From contig CALQJV010000094.1 of assembly GCA_943330985.1 (NCBI GenBank), forward strand, positions 1 to 5,768: a DNA stretch of 5,768 nt, read 5' to 3'. Every line of letters begins with the position of its first letter. The first letter of the stretch is position 1. A program made the translations under genes and the position numbers. Positions 1-5,768 of the stretch are shown here, piece by piece. The notes under the pieces were generated by a model. That model was not told the DNA's origin, did no database searches, and saw only the letters and a program-made list of their open reading frames with translations. This DNA is from Chitinophaga pinensis (GTDB lineage Bacteria; Bacteroidota; Bacteroidia; M30B66).

Positions 1-896
1 ACAATGTAATTCTCATTGGTCCTCCTGGTGCAGGAAAGACGATGCTTGCTAAACGTCTCCCATCCATCCTTCCATCGTTCACATTGGAAGAGGCATTGGA
101 AACAACCAAAATCCATTCGGTTGCGGGTAAATTGGGAAAGCGTTCATCACTGCTCACTTCACGCCCATTTCGCAGTCCTCATCATTCCATCAGCGACGCA
201 GCTTTAGTCGGCGGAGGAAGCAATCCATTACCAGGTGAAATATCGTTGGCGCACAATGGCGTTCTTTTTCTAGATGAACTTCCGGAATTTAAACGCACCG
301 TTTTGGAGGTGATGAGGCAGCCACTTGAAGATCGAATTGTTACGATTTCACGTGCACGATCAAGTGTAGAATTCCCCTCCAGTTTTATGCTAGTAGCTTC
401 GATGAACCCCTGTCCGTGTGGGTATTACAACCATCCCGAAAAAGAATGTGTGTGTGGACCCGGAATCGTTCAGAAATATTTAAACCGGGTTTCGGGGCCT
501 TTGCTCGATCGGATAGATCTTCATATTGAAGTCACTCCGGTTAAATTCGATGAATTAACCAATGCTCGACATTCGGAAAAGAGTTCAATCATTCGTGAAC
601 GGGTAATTCAAGCGCGTAACATTCAAAAAGAACGATTCGGACATCTACCCGGAATCTATTGCAACGCACAAATGAACTCTCAGATGTTGCGAAAATGGTG
701 CAGAATAAATGAAGGTGGCAATCAGTTACTCAAAACAGCCATGGAACGATTGTCTTTATCGGCGAGGGCTTACGATCGTATTTTAAAAGTTGCACGTACC
801 ATTGCCGATCTCGAAACTTCTGAAAATATAGAACTTGTTCACCTATCTGAAGCAATTCAACTTCGGAGCCTAGATCGAGAAAACTGGGCGGGGTAA
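1..896 (+). CDS. comM: YifB/ComM-family Mg-chelatase-like AAA+ ATPase, C-terminal part (5' end outside window)
   Basis: This is the C-terminal ~298 codons of a YifB/ComM protein; the reading frame is open from base 3, so the start lies upstream. A Walker A motif, GPPGAGKT, is encoded at 18-41, and Walker B (VLFLDEL) at about 261-281. Further on come a sensor-like SMNPCPCG, a four-cysteine cluster (CPCG then CVCG, possibly metal-binding), the [14 protein letters not shown] segment with a probable arginine finger, and a C-terminal Mg_chelatase_C helical domain containing [16 protein letters not shown]. Family members are about 500 residues, so the missing part should be the N-terminal Lon-protease-like/ChlI domain. 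In naturally competent bacteria ComM is a hexameric helicase that drives branch migration of incoming DNA during transformation; many non-competent bacteria also keep it. The family call is very secure, but a competence role here is inferred. It is a cytoplasmic protein. The next gene follows after 46 bases. Confidence 0.95.
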   Translation, partial: NVILIGPPGAGKTMLAKRLPSILPSFTLEEALETTKIHSVAGKLGKRSSLLTSRPFRSPHHSISDAALVGGGSNPLPGEISLAHNGVLFLDELPEFKRTVLEVMRQPLEDRIVTISRARSSVEFPSSFMLVASMNPCPCGYYNHPEKECVCGPGIVQKYLNRVSGPLLDRIDLHIEVTPVKFDELTNARHSEKSSIIRERVIQARNIQKERFGHLPGIYCNAQMNSQMLRKWCRINEGGNQLLKTAMERLSLSARAYDRILKVARTIADLETSENIELVHLSEAIQLRSLDRENWAG

Positions 897-897
897 A

Positions 898-936
898 ATG
901 TTCAATACGCAAGATTGCGATTCACAACTTAAATAA
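898..936 (+). other. Possible 12-codon leader ORF in the gap before the membrane-protein gene
   Basis: An ATG one base after the upstream TAA opens a short frame, MFNTQDCDSQLK, that ends at TAA 934-936, six bases before the next ATG at 943. It is in the same frame as the downstream gene and contains a small inverted repeat, CGCA-AGAT-TGCG (908-919). It fills almost the whole gap, which would suit a leader peptide or a reinitiation stepping stone. A frame this short can easily arise by chance, and no ribosome binding site is visible, so it is recorded as a candidate only. Confidence 0.12.
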
Positions 937-942
937 AATCAA

Positions 943-2220
943 ATGGAGCAACTGAATGTAATTCCTGAAGATGTAAAAAATCTTCTGCTTACTGGACTCC
1001 TATCATTAATCATTGGGCTCGAGCAACGTCGTTTACATGCAAAAGAAATAAGCGGTCGTCTTTTCGGAACAGACCGCACATTCACATTTATTGGAATATT
1101 AGGATACATATTGTTTCTCTTTGATTCTGCATCCTGGCGCTTATTTTTAGGCGGCGGACTTATAATTGGGGCCTGGCTTTCTGTATATTATTATCAACGA
1201 AGTCGCAACCAAACCAATATGGGCATTACGAGTTTGGTATTGCTTTTAATAACCTATTGTTTGGGTCCATGCATTGTATTGTTGTCGAAAAGCATGGTGC
1301 TTATTTTGGTTGTAGGGATACTTATTCTTTCAGAAATGAAAGATTATTTTAAAGGATTAATAAGTAAAACAGCCGATGACGAATTTATAACCTTGGCCAA
1401 ATTTATTGCAATGGTGGGAATCATTTTACCTGTTCTTCCCCAAGATCCTTTAACGGGATTTGAGCATTTGTCTTTGTACAAGTTATTTCAAGCTGTAGTG
1501 GTTATTTCGGGCATTTCGTATGTAAGTTATTTGATTCGGAAATTTGTTTTTACAAAAAGTGGAGAAGAATTATCGGGGGCTTTAGCGGGTTTGTATAGTA
1601 GCACTGCGGCAACAATAGTACTTGCACGACAAAGCCATTCGGAATCAGGACGATTTGTAAAGCAAACAAATGGGATCTTGTTTGCAAACTGTGCGATGCT
1701 TTTCCGTGTAGGATTACTTGCTAGTATTTTCAATAGTGAAATTGCGAAGAGACTTATTCCATTTCTCTTATTAATGGCAATCGTACTGGGATTTTCCATT
1801 TATCGATTGATTAAAAGAGAACAATCGGAAAGCAAAAAAACAGTTGCGCCTTTAACTCTCATCAACAATCCATTAGAACTTAAAGTGGCCTTGATTTTTG
1901 CGAGTTTATATGTGCTTTTTTCATTGGCAACTCAATACAGTCTTTCTATTTTTGGAGAACCCGGACTTAATTTTATTGCTGTTGTTGTAGGTTTTGCTGA
2001 TGTTGATCCCTTTTTAATGAACATATTTCAAGATCATACGATAACTCAAAATAGTAGCTTAATAAGCCCTTGCCTAATTGCTATCATGAGCAATATTGTT
2101 TTAAAAATAATGTATATAAAGATTTGGGCATCTGAGGAAGTCAGAAAACTTGCCTTACCTAGAATGCTCATTTTACTTTTAAGTGGTGCAATTTGTTTAA
2201 TTATTAATCAATTCTTATAG
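943..2220 (+). CDS. MgtC/SapB and DUF4010 domain inner-membrane protein
   Basis: A 425-residue, very hydrophobic protein with about a dozen predicted membrane segments and no separate signal peptide. The N-terminal ~130 residues resemble the MgtC/SapB fold: a first helix ending in IIGLEQRR (about 23-30), then TDRTFTFIGILGY (43-55), corresponding to the family's GLE-R...RT-LV-LG pattern. The rest matches DUF4010: ADDEFITLAKFIAMVGIILPVLP (145-167 region), SGALAGLYSSTAATIVLAR (211-229), NPLELKVALIFA (309-320) and GFADVDPFL (350-358). Biochemical function is unknown for this architecture. MgtC itself is linked to growth at low Mg2+ and to control of ATP synthase and phosphate uptake in Salmonella, but that should not be transferred directly. 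The ATG at 943 has an A-rich leader (AAATAAAATCAA) and no Shine-Dalgarno motif, as is usual in Bacteroidota. The stop lies two bases before the PPK2 start, so the pair forms an operon. The domain call is secure; the role is open. Confidence 0.88.
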   Translation: MEQLNVIPEDVKNLLLTGLLSLIIGLEQRRLHAKEISGRLFGTDRTFTFIGILGYILFLFDSASWRLFLGGGLIIGAWLSVYYYQRSRNQTNMGITSLVLLLITYCLGPCIVLLSKSMVLILVVGILILSEMKDYFKGLISKTADDEFITLAKFIAMVGIILPVLPQDPLTGFEHLSLYKLFQAVVVISGISYVSYLIRKFVFTKSGEELSGALAGLYSSTAATIVLARQSHSESGRFVKQTNGILFANCAMLFRVGLLASIFNSEIAKRLIPFLLLMAIVLGFSIYRLIKREQSESKKTVAPLTLINNPLELKVALIFASLYVLFSLATQYSLSIFGEPGLNFIAVVVGFADVDPFLMNIFQDHTITQNSSLISPCLIAIMSNIVLKIMYIKIWASEEVRKLALPRMLILLLSGAICLIINQFL

Positions 2221-2222
2221 AG

Positions 2223-2978
2223 ATGATCAAACTTCAAAATATATCAACTAGAGCGCCGCAAGAATTGCAGAAAAGTGTAATTAAACAAAAGACTGAAAAT
2301 CTGTTAAGTCAACTTCAAGAACTTCAAGCAATATTAATTGCGGAAAAAAAACACAGCCTTCTAATTGTTTTGCAAGGCCTCGATGCTTCTGGAAAAGACG
2401 GTGCTGTTCAGCATGTATTTAGTGGTGTGAATCCGATGGGATGCAAAGTAAAAGCATTCAAAGTCCCTACAGAAGAAGAATTGGCGCACGACTTTCTTTG
2501 GAGAATACACCAACATGCGCCCGAAAAAGGAATGATTCAGATATTTAACCGCTCTCATTATGAAGATGTTCTTGTTCCAAGAGTGCATGTTCGTATTGGG
2601 AAAGAGGAAATTAAACGCAGGTTTCACCATATAAATTCGTGGGAAATGCTGCTTCAAGATTCAGATACACATTTGTTGAAATTTTACCTGCATATTTCGA
2701 AGGAGGAACAGACAATTCGATTTAATGAACGATTATCTATTCCAGAAAAACGATGGAAATACAAAGAGGCTGATATTGAAGAATCTAAGTTGTGGAATAA
2801 GTACCAAATTGCATTTGAAGATATTTTCAAATCGTGTAATAAAGCAGCACCTTGGACAATTGTTCCATCCGACCAAAATTGGTACAAGGATTATCTCATT
2901 GCTTCCGCAATTGTTGAGAAGTTACTTTCCTTGAAAATGAAATATCCTGAACTGACGAAATACGCGAATGTGACATAA
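2223..2978 (+). CDS. ppk2: PPK2-family polyphosphate kinase (class III-like polyphosphate:nucleotide phosphotransferase)
   Basis: A 251-residue cytoplasmic kinase of the P-loop PPK2 family, which transfers phosphate from inorganic polyphosphate to nucleotides. Visible landmarks are a helical N-terminal region (about 12-42), strand LLIVLQ followed by Walker A GLDASGKDG (52-60), GVNPMGCKVKAFKVPTEEE (68-86), the Walker B-type segment IFNRSHYEDVLVPRV (107-121), LKFYLHISKEEQ (152-163), the lid region NPEKRW-like IPEKRWKYKEADIEE (173-187), and the C-terminal APWTIVPSDQNWYKDYL (209-225). One-domain length and overall wording match the class III group known from Deinococcus/Meiothermus and Cytophaga, whose members can phosphorylate both AMP and ADP; class assignment by eye is less certain than the family. 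The ATG at 2223 follows the upstream TAG by two bases, with no Shine-Dalgarno motif, suggesting translational coupling to the membrane-protein gene. Two hairpins follow the stop. Confidence 0.94.
   Translation: MIKLQNISTRAPQELQKSVIKQKTENLLSQLQELQAILIAEKKHSLLIVLQGLDASGKDGAVQHVFSGVNPMGCKVKAFKVPTEEELAHDFLWRIHQHAPEKGMIQIFNRSHYEDVLVPRVHVRIGKEEIKRRFHHINSWEMLLQDSDTHLLKFYLHISKEEQTIRFNERLSIPEKRWKYKEADIEESKLWNKYQIAFEDIFKSCNKAAPWTIVPSDQNWYKDYLIASAIVEKLLSLKMKYPELTKYANVT
2311..2328 (+). repeat. Perfect 9-bp tandem duplication inside the PPK2 gene
   Basis: AACTTCAAG occurs twice back to back in the N-terminal helical region of the PPK2 gene, giving the protein sequence QLQELQ at about residues 30-35. The unit is three codons long, so gain or loss of one copy would keep the frame. 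It may simply reflect a repetitive helix sequence. Confidence 0.6.
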
Positions 2979-3009
2979 AAAAAGCGGGACAAATTTCTTT
3001 ATCCCGCTT
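2977..3009 (-). terminator. Intrinsic terminator of the S46 peptidase transcript (GC-rich hairpin plus T7 on the minus strand)
   Basis: AAGCGGGA (2982-2989) pairs with TCCCGCTT (3002-3009), an 8-bp stem. After a C/A mismatch, three more A-T pairs (2991-2993 with 2998-3000) close a TTTC loop. Read on the minus strand, the stem is followed directly by seven T residues (complement of the A run 2977-2983), the usual intrinsic-terminator arrangement, 21 bases past the peptidase stop codon. On the plus strand the same stem has only a weak downstream T-tract (GAATCTATTGTTT), so it may help PPK2 termination but is better suited to the minus strand. Confidence 0.85.
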
Positions 3010-3022
3010 GAATCTATTGTTT

Positions 3023-3048
3023 AGTGAAAATTATCTTTTCACTTTTTT
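3023..3048 (+). terminator. Second hairpin with T-tract, probable terminator for the PPK2 operon
   Basis: AGTGAAAA (3023-3030) pairs perfectly with TTTTCACT (3036-3043) around the five-base loop TTATC. On the plus strand it runs into six T residues (3043-3048). It starts 45 bases after the PPK2 stop codon and overlaps the stop codon and last codons of the opposing peptidase gene. The stem is AT-rich, so it is a weaker structure than the preceding one, but strand polarity and location fit termination of the rightward transcript. On the minus strand no T-tract follows. Confidence 0.6.
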
Positions 3049-5214
3049 CCCTTTTTTCATCAATTGCATCTCATCCACAATATTACCAGCTCCTCCTAAT
3101 TTATCAATTAGGAAAAGAATATAACGGATATCCGCAGAAATGGTACGTTGAACTTGATCTTCAAAGAAAATATCGCCACTCATTGCTTCCCAATTTCCAT
3201 CAAAAGCGCATCCAACCAATTCACCTTTGCCATTAATTACTGGACTTCCAGAATTTCCACCTGTAATATCGTTTGTAGAGATGAAGCAGGTATGAAGTTC
3301 GTCTTTCTCTCCATAAATCCCGTAGTCTTTTTTCTTGTAAAGTTCTTTCAAACCTGCAGGAACAAAAAATTCTGGATTCGAAGCGTCTTCTTTTTCAACA
3401 ACTCCTTTAAGCGTTGTATACTCATTGTATTCAACACCATCGCGAGGATCATAATCTTTAACCTGACCATAAGTTAGTCGCATAGTAGAATTCGCATTTG
3501 GGTAAAATTTCTTCTCTGGCATCATTTCACGTAAACCGGCAACAAAAGCACGATTTCCTTTCTCAATGCGCGATTGAATCTCAACAATTTGTGGTCGGTA
3601 ATTACTCATGAAATGTTGTAAAAAACTACTGCTTACTTGAATTGCAGGATCATTTTCAAGAATCGTTACATCTGGTTTATCTAAGAATGCAAAAAACTTA
3701 TCAGCTGAAGCATATAATGATCTTGCATAAACATCCTCAACAAATGCTTTGTAATTGTTGTTAAATCTCTTACTTATTGAATCGAGAATTGGTGGTTGCA
3801 TGTCTTTAGGAATGCTTTCAGCATACATACTTAACATGGCCTCAAGTAGTTTTTTATCCGTCCCGACGTTGTAATCTTTATAGAAAAGTTCAGCAGCAGT
3901 GCGCGCCTCAGCAATAGCGGCTGCAGTATTTGCTCCTGCGTTACTTGTATCGAGAAGTACTTCTTTTAATTGCCCCATCTGGTATGCAAAATAGGGCACT
4001 GCAGCACCTTGTAAAATTGCTTCATTTAAATAGGTACGCATCAAAACAACTTTGCGCATATCGGTGTATGCATTTTCGAGATCGCGAAGGGCATAACCAT
4101 ATTTTGCTAAACGTTCTGGATCTTGACTTGCCCAAGTTTGGAATTTCACTTCCAAATCCTTTTTCTTTTCTACAACTCCGTTATTCTTTAACTGCTCACT
4201 TTGTCCAATAAAATACTTCCAATAGTTTGCAGTTTGAGCGTATGTTGATGCGTATTTGATACGGATTTCTTTACTAACATCCATATCTTCTTTCATCAAC
4301 TTTAGTTTCTTATCGCGGATTTTCACAACCGCTGGATTGCTAATATCCAATGCCATTTGAACTCCATAAGAAGTTAAATAACGATCTGTTCTTCCAGGAT
4401 AACCCATCACCATGGTGAAGTCATTTTCTTTCAAACCATCTAAGGAAATTGGCAAGAATTTTTTGGGCTTATAAGGTTGATTGCTTTCAGAAAACTCGGC
4501 CGGTTTATTATCTGCTCCGGCATATACACGAAGCAAACTAAAATCACCTGTGTGGCGAGGCCACATCCAATTATCGGTGTCGCCACCAAATTTACCAACC
4601 GATTCTGGTGGAGCTCCAACCAAACGCACGTCGGTAAATGTTTCATAAACAAATAGGTAATATTCGTTTCCATCAAAAAATCCTTTCACTGATGCATTAA
4701 ATCCAGTTCCTTCGGTAGATTCCGCTTCAATAGCTTTTGCAATTTGACGAACTTTAGCAGAACGCTCTGCTTCAGTCATTCCAGCATTCAATTCTCCTAG
4801 AATTCGATCTTTAACATCTTCAATGCGCACAAGAAAAGATGCTGTAATACCTCCAGAAGGAAGCTCTTCCGACTTCGATTTCGCATAAAATCCGTTGGTC
4901 AAGTAGTCGTGTTCTACTGTAGAATTAGTTTGGATTGCTTCGTAACCACAGTGGTGATTAGTGAGAAGGAGTCCTTCTGAAGAAATTGCTTCGGCAGTAC
5001 AAGAACCTCCACTAAGCATGACAATCGCATCTTTCAGACTTGAATTGTTGATGTTATAAATTTCATCAGCTGTAAGCTTGCAGCCTTTCTTTTTCATGTC
5101 TTCATAGTTCAATCGCTTCAACAAAAGTGGAAGCCACATTCCTTCATCGGCACGAACTACTTGCTGAGAAGCCATTCCTGCAAGCAAAAGGCAGGCAATT
5201 ATTATACGTTTCAT
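3031..5214 (-). CDS. dpp7: S46 family dipeptidyl-peptidase, DPP7/DAP BII-like (secreted serine exopeptidase)
   Basis: A complete 727-residue S46 peptidase, the usual family length. It removes dipeptides from the N-termini of oligopeptides in the periplasm. Residues 1-22 form a signal peptide (MKRIIIACLLLAGMA core), with probable cleavage VVRA/DEGMW. The chymotrypsin-like triad is His88 (TNHHCGY), Asp224 (WPRHTGDF) and Ser655 (GGNSGSPV). Amine-anchoring residues known from the family are present: Asn215-Trp216 (TDNWMW), Asn330 (AQTANYW) and Asp672. The S1 specificity position, 18 residues after the serine, is Gly673 (AFDGNWE). DPP11 has Arg there for Asp/Glu at P1, so DPP7-like preference for hydrophobic P1 residues is inferred. 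The middle, roughly 280-570, should be the helical cap domain. The C-terminus is unusually basic (KKGKKVKR). The ATG is fixed by the signal peptide; there is no Shine-Dalgarno motif. The upstream gene on this strand ends 86 bases away. Confidence 0.96.
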   Translation of the reverse strand: MKRIIIACLLLAGMASQQVVRADEGMWLPLLLKRLNYEDMKKKGCKLTADEIYNINNSSLKDAIVMLSGGSCTAEAISSEGLLLTNHHCGYEAIQTNSTVEHDYLTNGFYAKSKSEELPSGGITASFLVRIEDVKDRILGELNAGMTEAERSAKVRQIAKAIEAESTEGTGFNASVKGFFDGNEYYLFVYETFTDVRLVGAPPESVGKFGGDTDNWMWPRHTGDFSLLRVYAGADNKPAEFSESNQPYKPKKFLPISLDGLKENDFTMVMGYPGRTDRYLTSYGVQMALDISNPAVVKIRDKKLKLMKEDMDVSKEIRIKYASTYAQTANYWKYFIGQSEQLKNNGVVEKKKDLEVKFQTWASQDPERLAKYGYALRDLENAYTDMRKVVLMRTYLNEAILQGAAVPYFAYQMGQLKEVLLDTSNAGANTAAAIAEARTAAELFYKDYNVGTDKKLLEAMLSMYAESIPKDMQPPILDSISKRFNNNYKAFVEDVYARSLYASADKFFAFLDKPDVTILENDPAIQVSSSFLQHFMSNYRPQIVEIQSRIEKGNRAFVAGLREMMPEKKFYPNANSTMRLTYGQVKDYDPRDGVEYNEYTTLKGVVEKEDASNPEFFVPAGLKELYKKKDYGIYGEKDELHTCFISTNDITGGNSGSPVINGKGELVGCAFDGNWEAMSGDIFFEDQVQRTISADIRYILFLIDKLGGAGNIVDEMQLMKKGKKVKR

Positions 5215-5248
5215 AGTGGAAAAATTAATTTCTATTTATGCCGCAAAT

Positions 5249-5264
5249 AACGATAGAAATCGTT
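5249..5264. repeat. Short perfect inverted repeat upstream of the peptidase gene
   Basis: AACGAT (5249-5254) and ATCGTT (5259-5264) flank AGAA, a 6-bp palindrome about 35 bases upstream of the peptidase ATG. It could be an operator half-site pair or a 5' leader hairpin, but an inverted repeat this short is expected by chance in several places in a window of this size. No T-tract follows, so it is not a convincing terminator. Confidence 0.3.
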
Positions 5265-5283
5265 CAAAATGCAACCCATTTAA

Positions 5284-5329
5284 AACAAGGTAAATCGATC
5301 TCAATCAGCGGATACAACTTTACCTTGTT
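5284..5329 (-). terminator. 11-bp inverted repeat bracketing the stop codon of the right-edge gene, possible weak terminator
   Basis: AACAAGGTAAA (5284-5294) is the exact reverse complement of TTTACCTTGTT (5319-5329), with 24 bases between. The minus-strand stop codon (5301-5303) lies in the loop. On the minus strand the stem ends in TTGTT and is followed by TTAAA, giving a short T-rich end. The stem has only three G-C pairs and the loop is long, so termination would be weak. It may instead be a 3'-end protecting or partial read-through structure between the right-edge gene and the peptidase gene. Confidence 0.4.
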
Positions 5330-5768
5330 CATTGATACGAAAGCGGAGTGTTTTATTGTCTTTCGGCTGAATTCCTTTGATATCTATTTCAAAAACTTTC
5401 CCAAAATCGACCCAAGCGTAATTAACCGATTTAACGTTTTCGATTTTTTGTGGATTTTTTTCTCCAATAACTATATTGGATGCTGCTTCAATGCGATGTC
5501 CTATGTTGAGCAGATTTTGATTATCTGTTTTCATAATGGAAATAAACTCATCTGCAGTATGTCCATATTCTCCAAAGCCAAGTGGATCAACGGGTTCGTA
5601 ATCATAAATTACCAATGCGGTAGAGCCGTCGGAAAGCGTAAAAACAGAATTGATGAAATTAGAAGCTACTCGATTTGTGTACCGGTATTCTTTCCCCGAA
5701 TAAATTTGATCGTTGATGAGTGTGTAAACCTCATGTTGTAAAAAACAGGTAGCGTCATTATAAATCAA
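5301..5768 (-). CDS. Unrecognised protein, C-terminal part (5' end outside window)
   Basis: An open frame of 156 codons including the TGA stop enters from the right edge. The first visible codon is TTG, but the frame stays open to the window boundary, so the start is most likely beyond it. I do not recognise the family. The sequence is polar and mixed, with alternating stretches that suggest beta structure (SVFTLSDGSTALVIYDYEP, then KVFEIDIKGI and TLRFRINEQGKVVSAD at the end) and an acidic/aromatic centre (DPLGFGEYGHTADEFISI). It has no membrane segment, and one cysteine is visible near the start of the fragment. There is no recognisable secretion-system C-terminal domain, although the terminus is close to where one would lie. 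It lies 86 bases upstream of the peptidase gene on the same strand and could share its transcript if the intervening inverted repeat does not terminate. That the frame is coding is supported by its length and by protein-like composition compared with the low-complexity antisense frame. Confidence 0.75.
   Translation of the reverse strand: MIYNDATCFLQHEVYTLINDQIYSGKEYRYTNRVASNFINSVFTLSDGSTALVIYDYEPVDPLGFGEYGHTADEFISIMKTDNQNLLNIGHRIEAASNIVIGEKNPQKIENVKSVNYAWVDFGKVFEIDIKGIQPKDNKTLRFRINEQGKVVSAD

Noticed and set aside
908..919. CGCA-AGAT-TGCG as a terminator after the ATPase gene
   Set aside because: The stem is only four to five pairs and no T-tract follows. The ATPase gene and the next gene may well be transcribed together.
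1527..2887. Minus-strand frames of 67-98 codons opposite the membrane-protein and PPK2 genes
   Set aside because: They are shadows of strongly supported genes; their composition follows the complement of the sense codons.
3930..4211. 93-codon plus-strand frame and other short plus-strand frames within 3024-4211
   Set aside because: They are antisense to the complete, motif-bearing S46 peptidase gene and have no recognisable protein features.
5191..5214. Lipobox-like IIAC at residues 5-8 of the S46 peptidase
   Set aside because: The cysteine comes too early, with only four residues between the charged end and the site. A normal signal peptidase I site (VVRA/DEGMW) follows a full hydrophobic core, as in other S46 enzymes.
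5215..5300. Bacteroidota-type promoter (TTTG / TAnnTTTG) upstream of the peptidase gene
   Set aside because: Several TTTG and TTG words exist on the minus strand, for example near GTTATTTG, but none combines a matching TA pair with the expected spacing, so no promoter is called.
5238..5741. 167-codon open frame on the plus strand
   Set aside because: It is antisense to the right-edge minus-strand gene, is rich in Phe/Ile/Asn as expected from the complement of that frame, and has no family features. Its start lies inside the small palindrome region without a translation signal.
5766..5768. TTG at the window edge as the true start of the right-edge gene
   Set aside because: The frame is open to the boundary and the residues that follow do not look like an N-terminus, so the gene most likely continues beyond the window.

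Overview
The window looks like ordinary chromosomal DNA of a Bacteroidota bacterium (Flavobacteriales, Cytophagales or Sphingobacteriales type; I cannot go lower). The evidence is an S46 dipeptidyl-peptidase with a DEGMW mature start, a class III-like PPK2, A/T-rich start regions without Shine-Dalgarno motifs, and G+C of roughly 40% by eye. No RNA gene, mobile element, CRISPR array or phage gene was seen.

Layout. Bases 1-896 (+) hold the C-terminal part of a YifB/ComM-type AAA+ ATPase that begins upstream of the window. After a 46-base gap comes a 425-aa polytopic membrane protein of the MgtC/SapB plus DUF4010 type (943-2220, +). Two bases later a 251-aa PPK2-family polyphosphate kinase begins (2223-2978, +). 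The last two genes are almost certainly co-transcribed and may be translationally coupled. Converging on them is a complete 727-aa S46 dipeptidyl-peptidase (3031-5214, -) with a signal peptide and all catalytic residues. Upstream of it on the same strand is the C-terminal part of an unrecognised protein (5301-5768, -), which runs off the right edge.

Between the convergent genes are two hairpins with T-tracts on opposite strands. The GC-rich one suits the peptidase transcript and the AT-rich one suits the PPK2 transcript. The second lies inside the 3' end of the peptidase gene, where its T-rich strand also specifies a lysine-rich C-terminal tail. An 11-bp inverted repeat brackets the stop codon of the right-edge gene.

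How the genes may work together. PPK2 uses polyphosphate to charge nucleotides. The MgtC/DUF4010 protein belongs to a loosely characterised membrane family related to proteins tied to Mg2+ and phosphate physiology. Their tight pairing therefore suggests a shared role in phosphate, energy or divalent-cation homeostasis, but this is inference. The peptidase is an independent periplasmic peptide-scavenging function. I found no convincing new multi-gene system; the membrane protein/PPK2 pair and the 3'-end structures are the points most worth checking.
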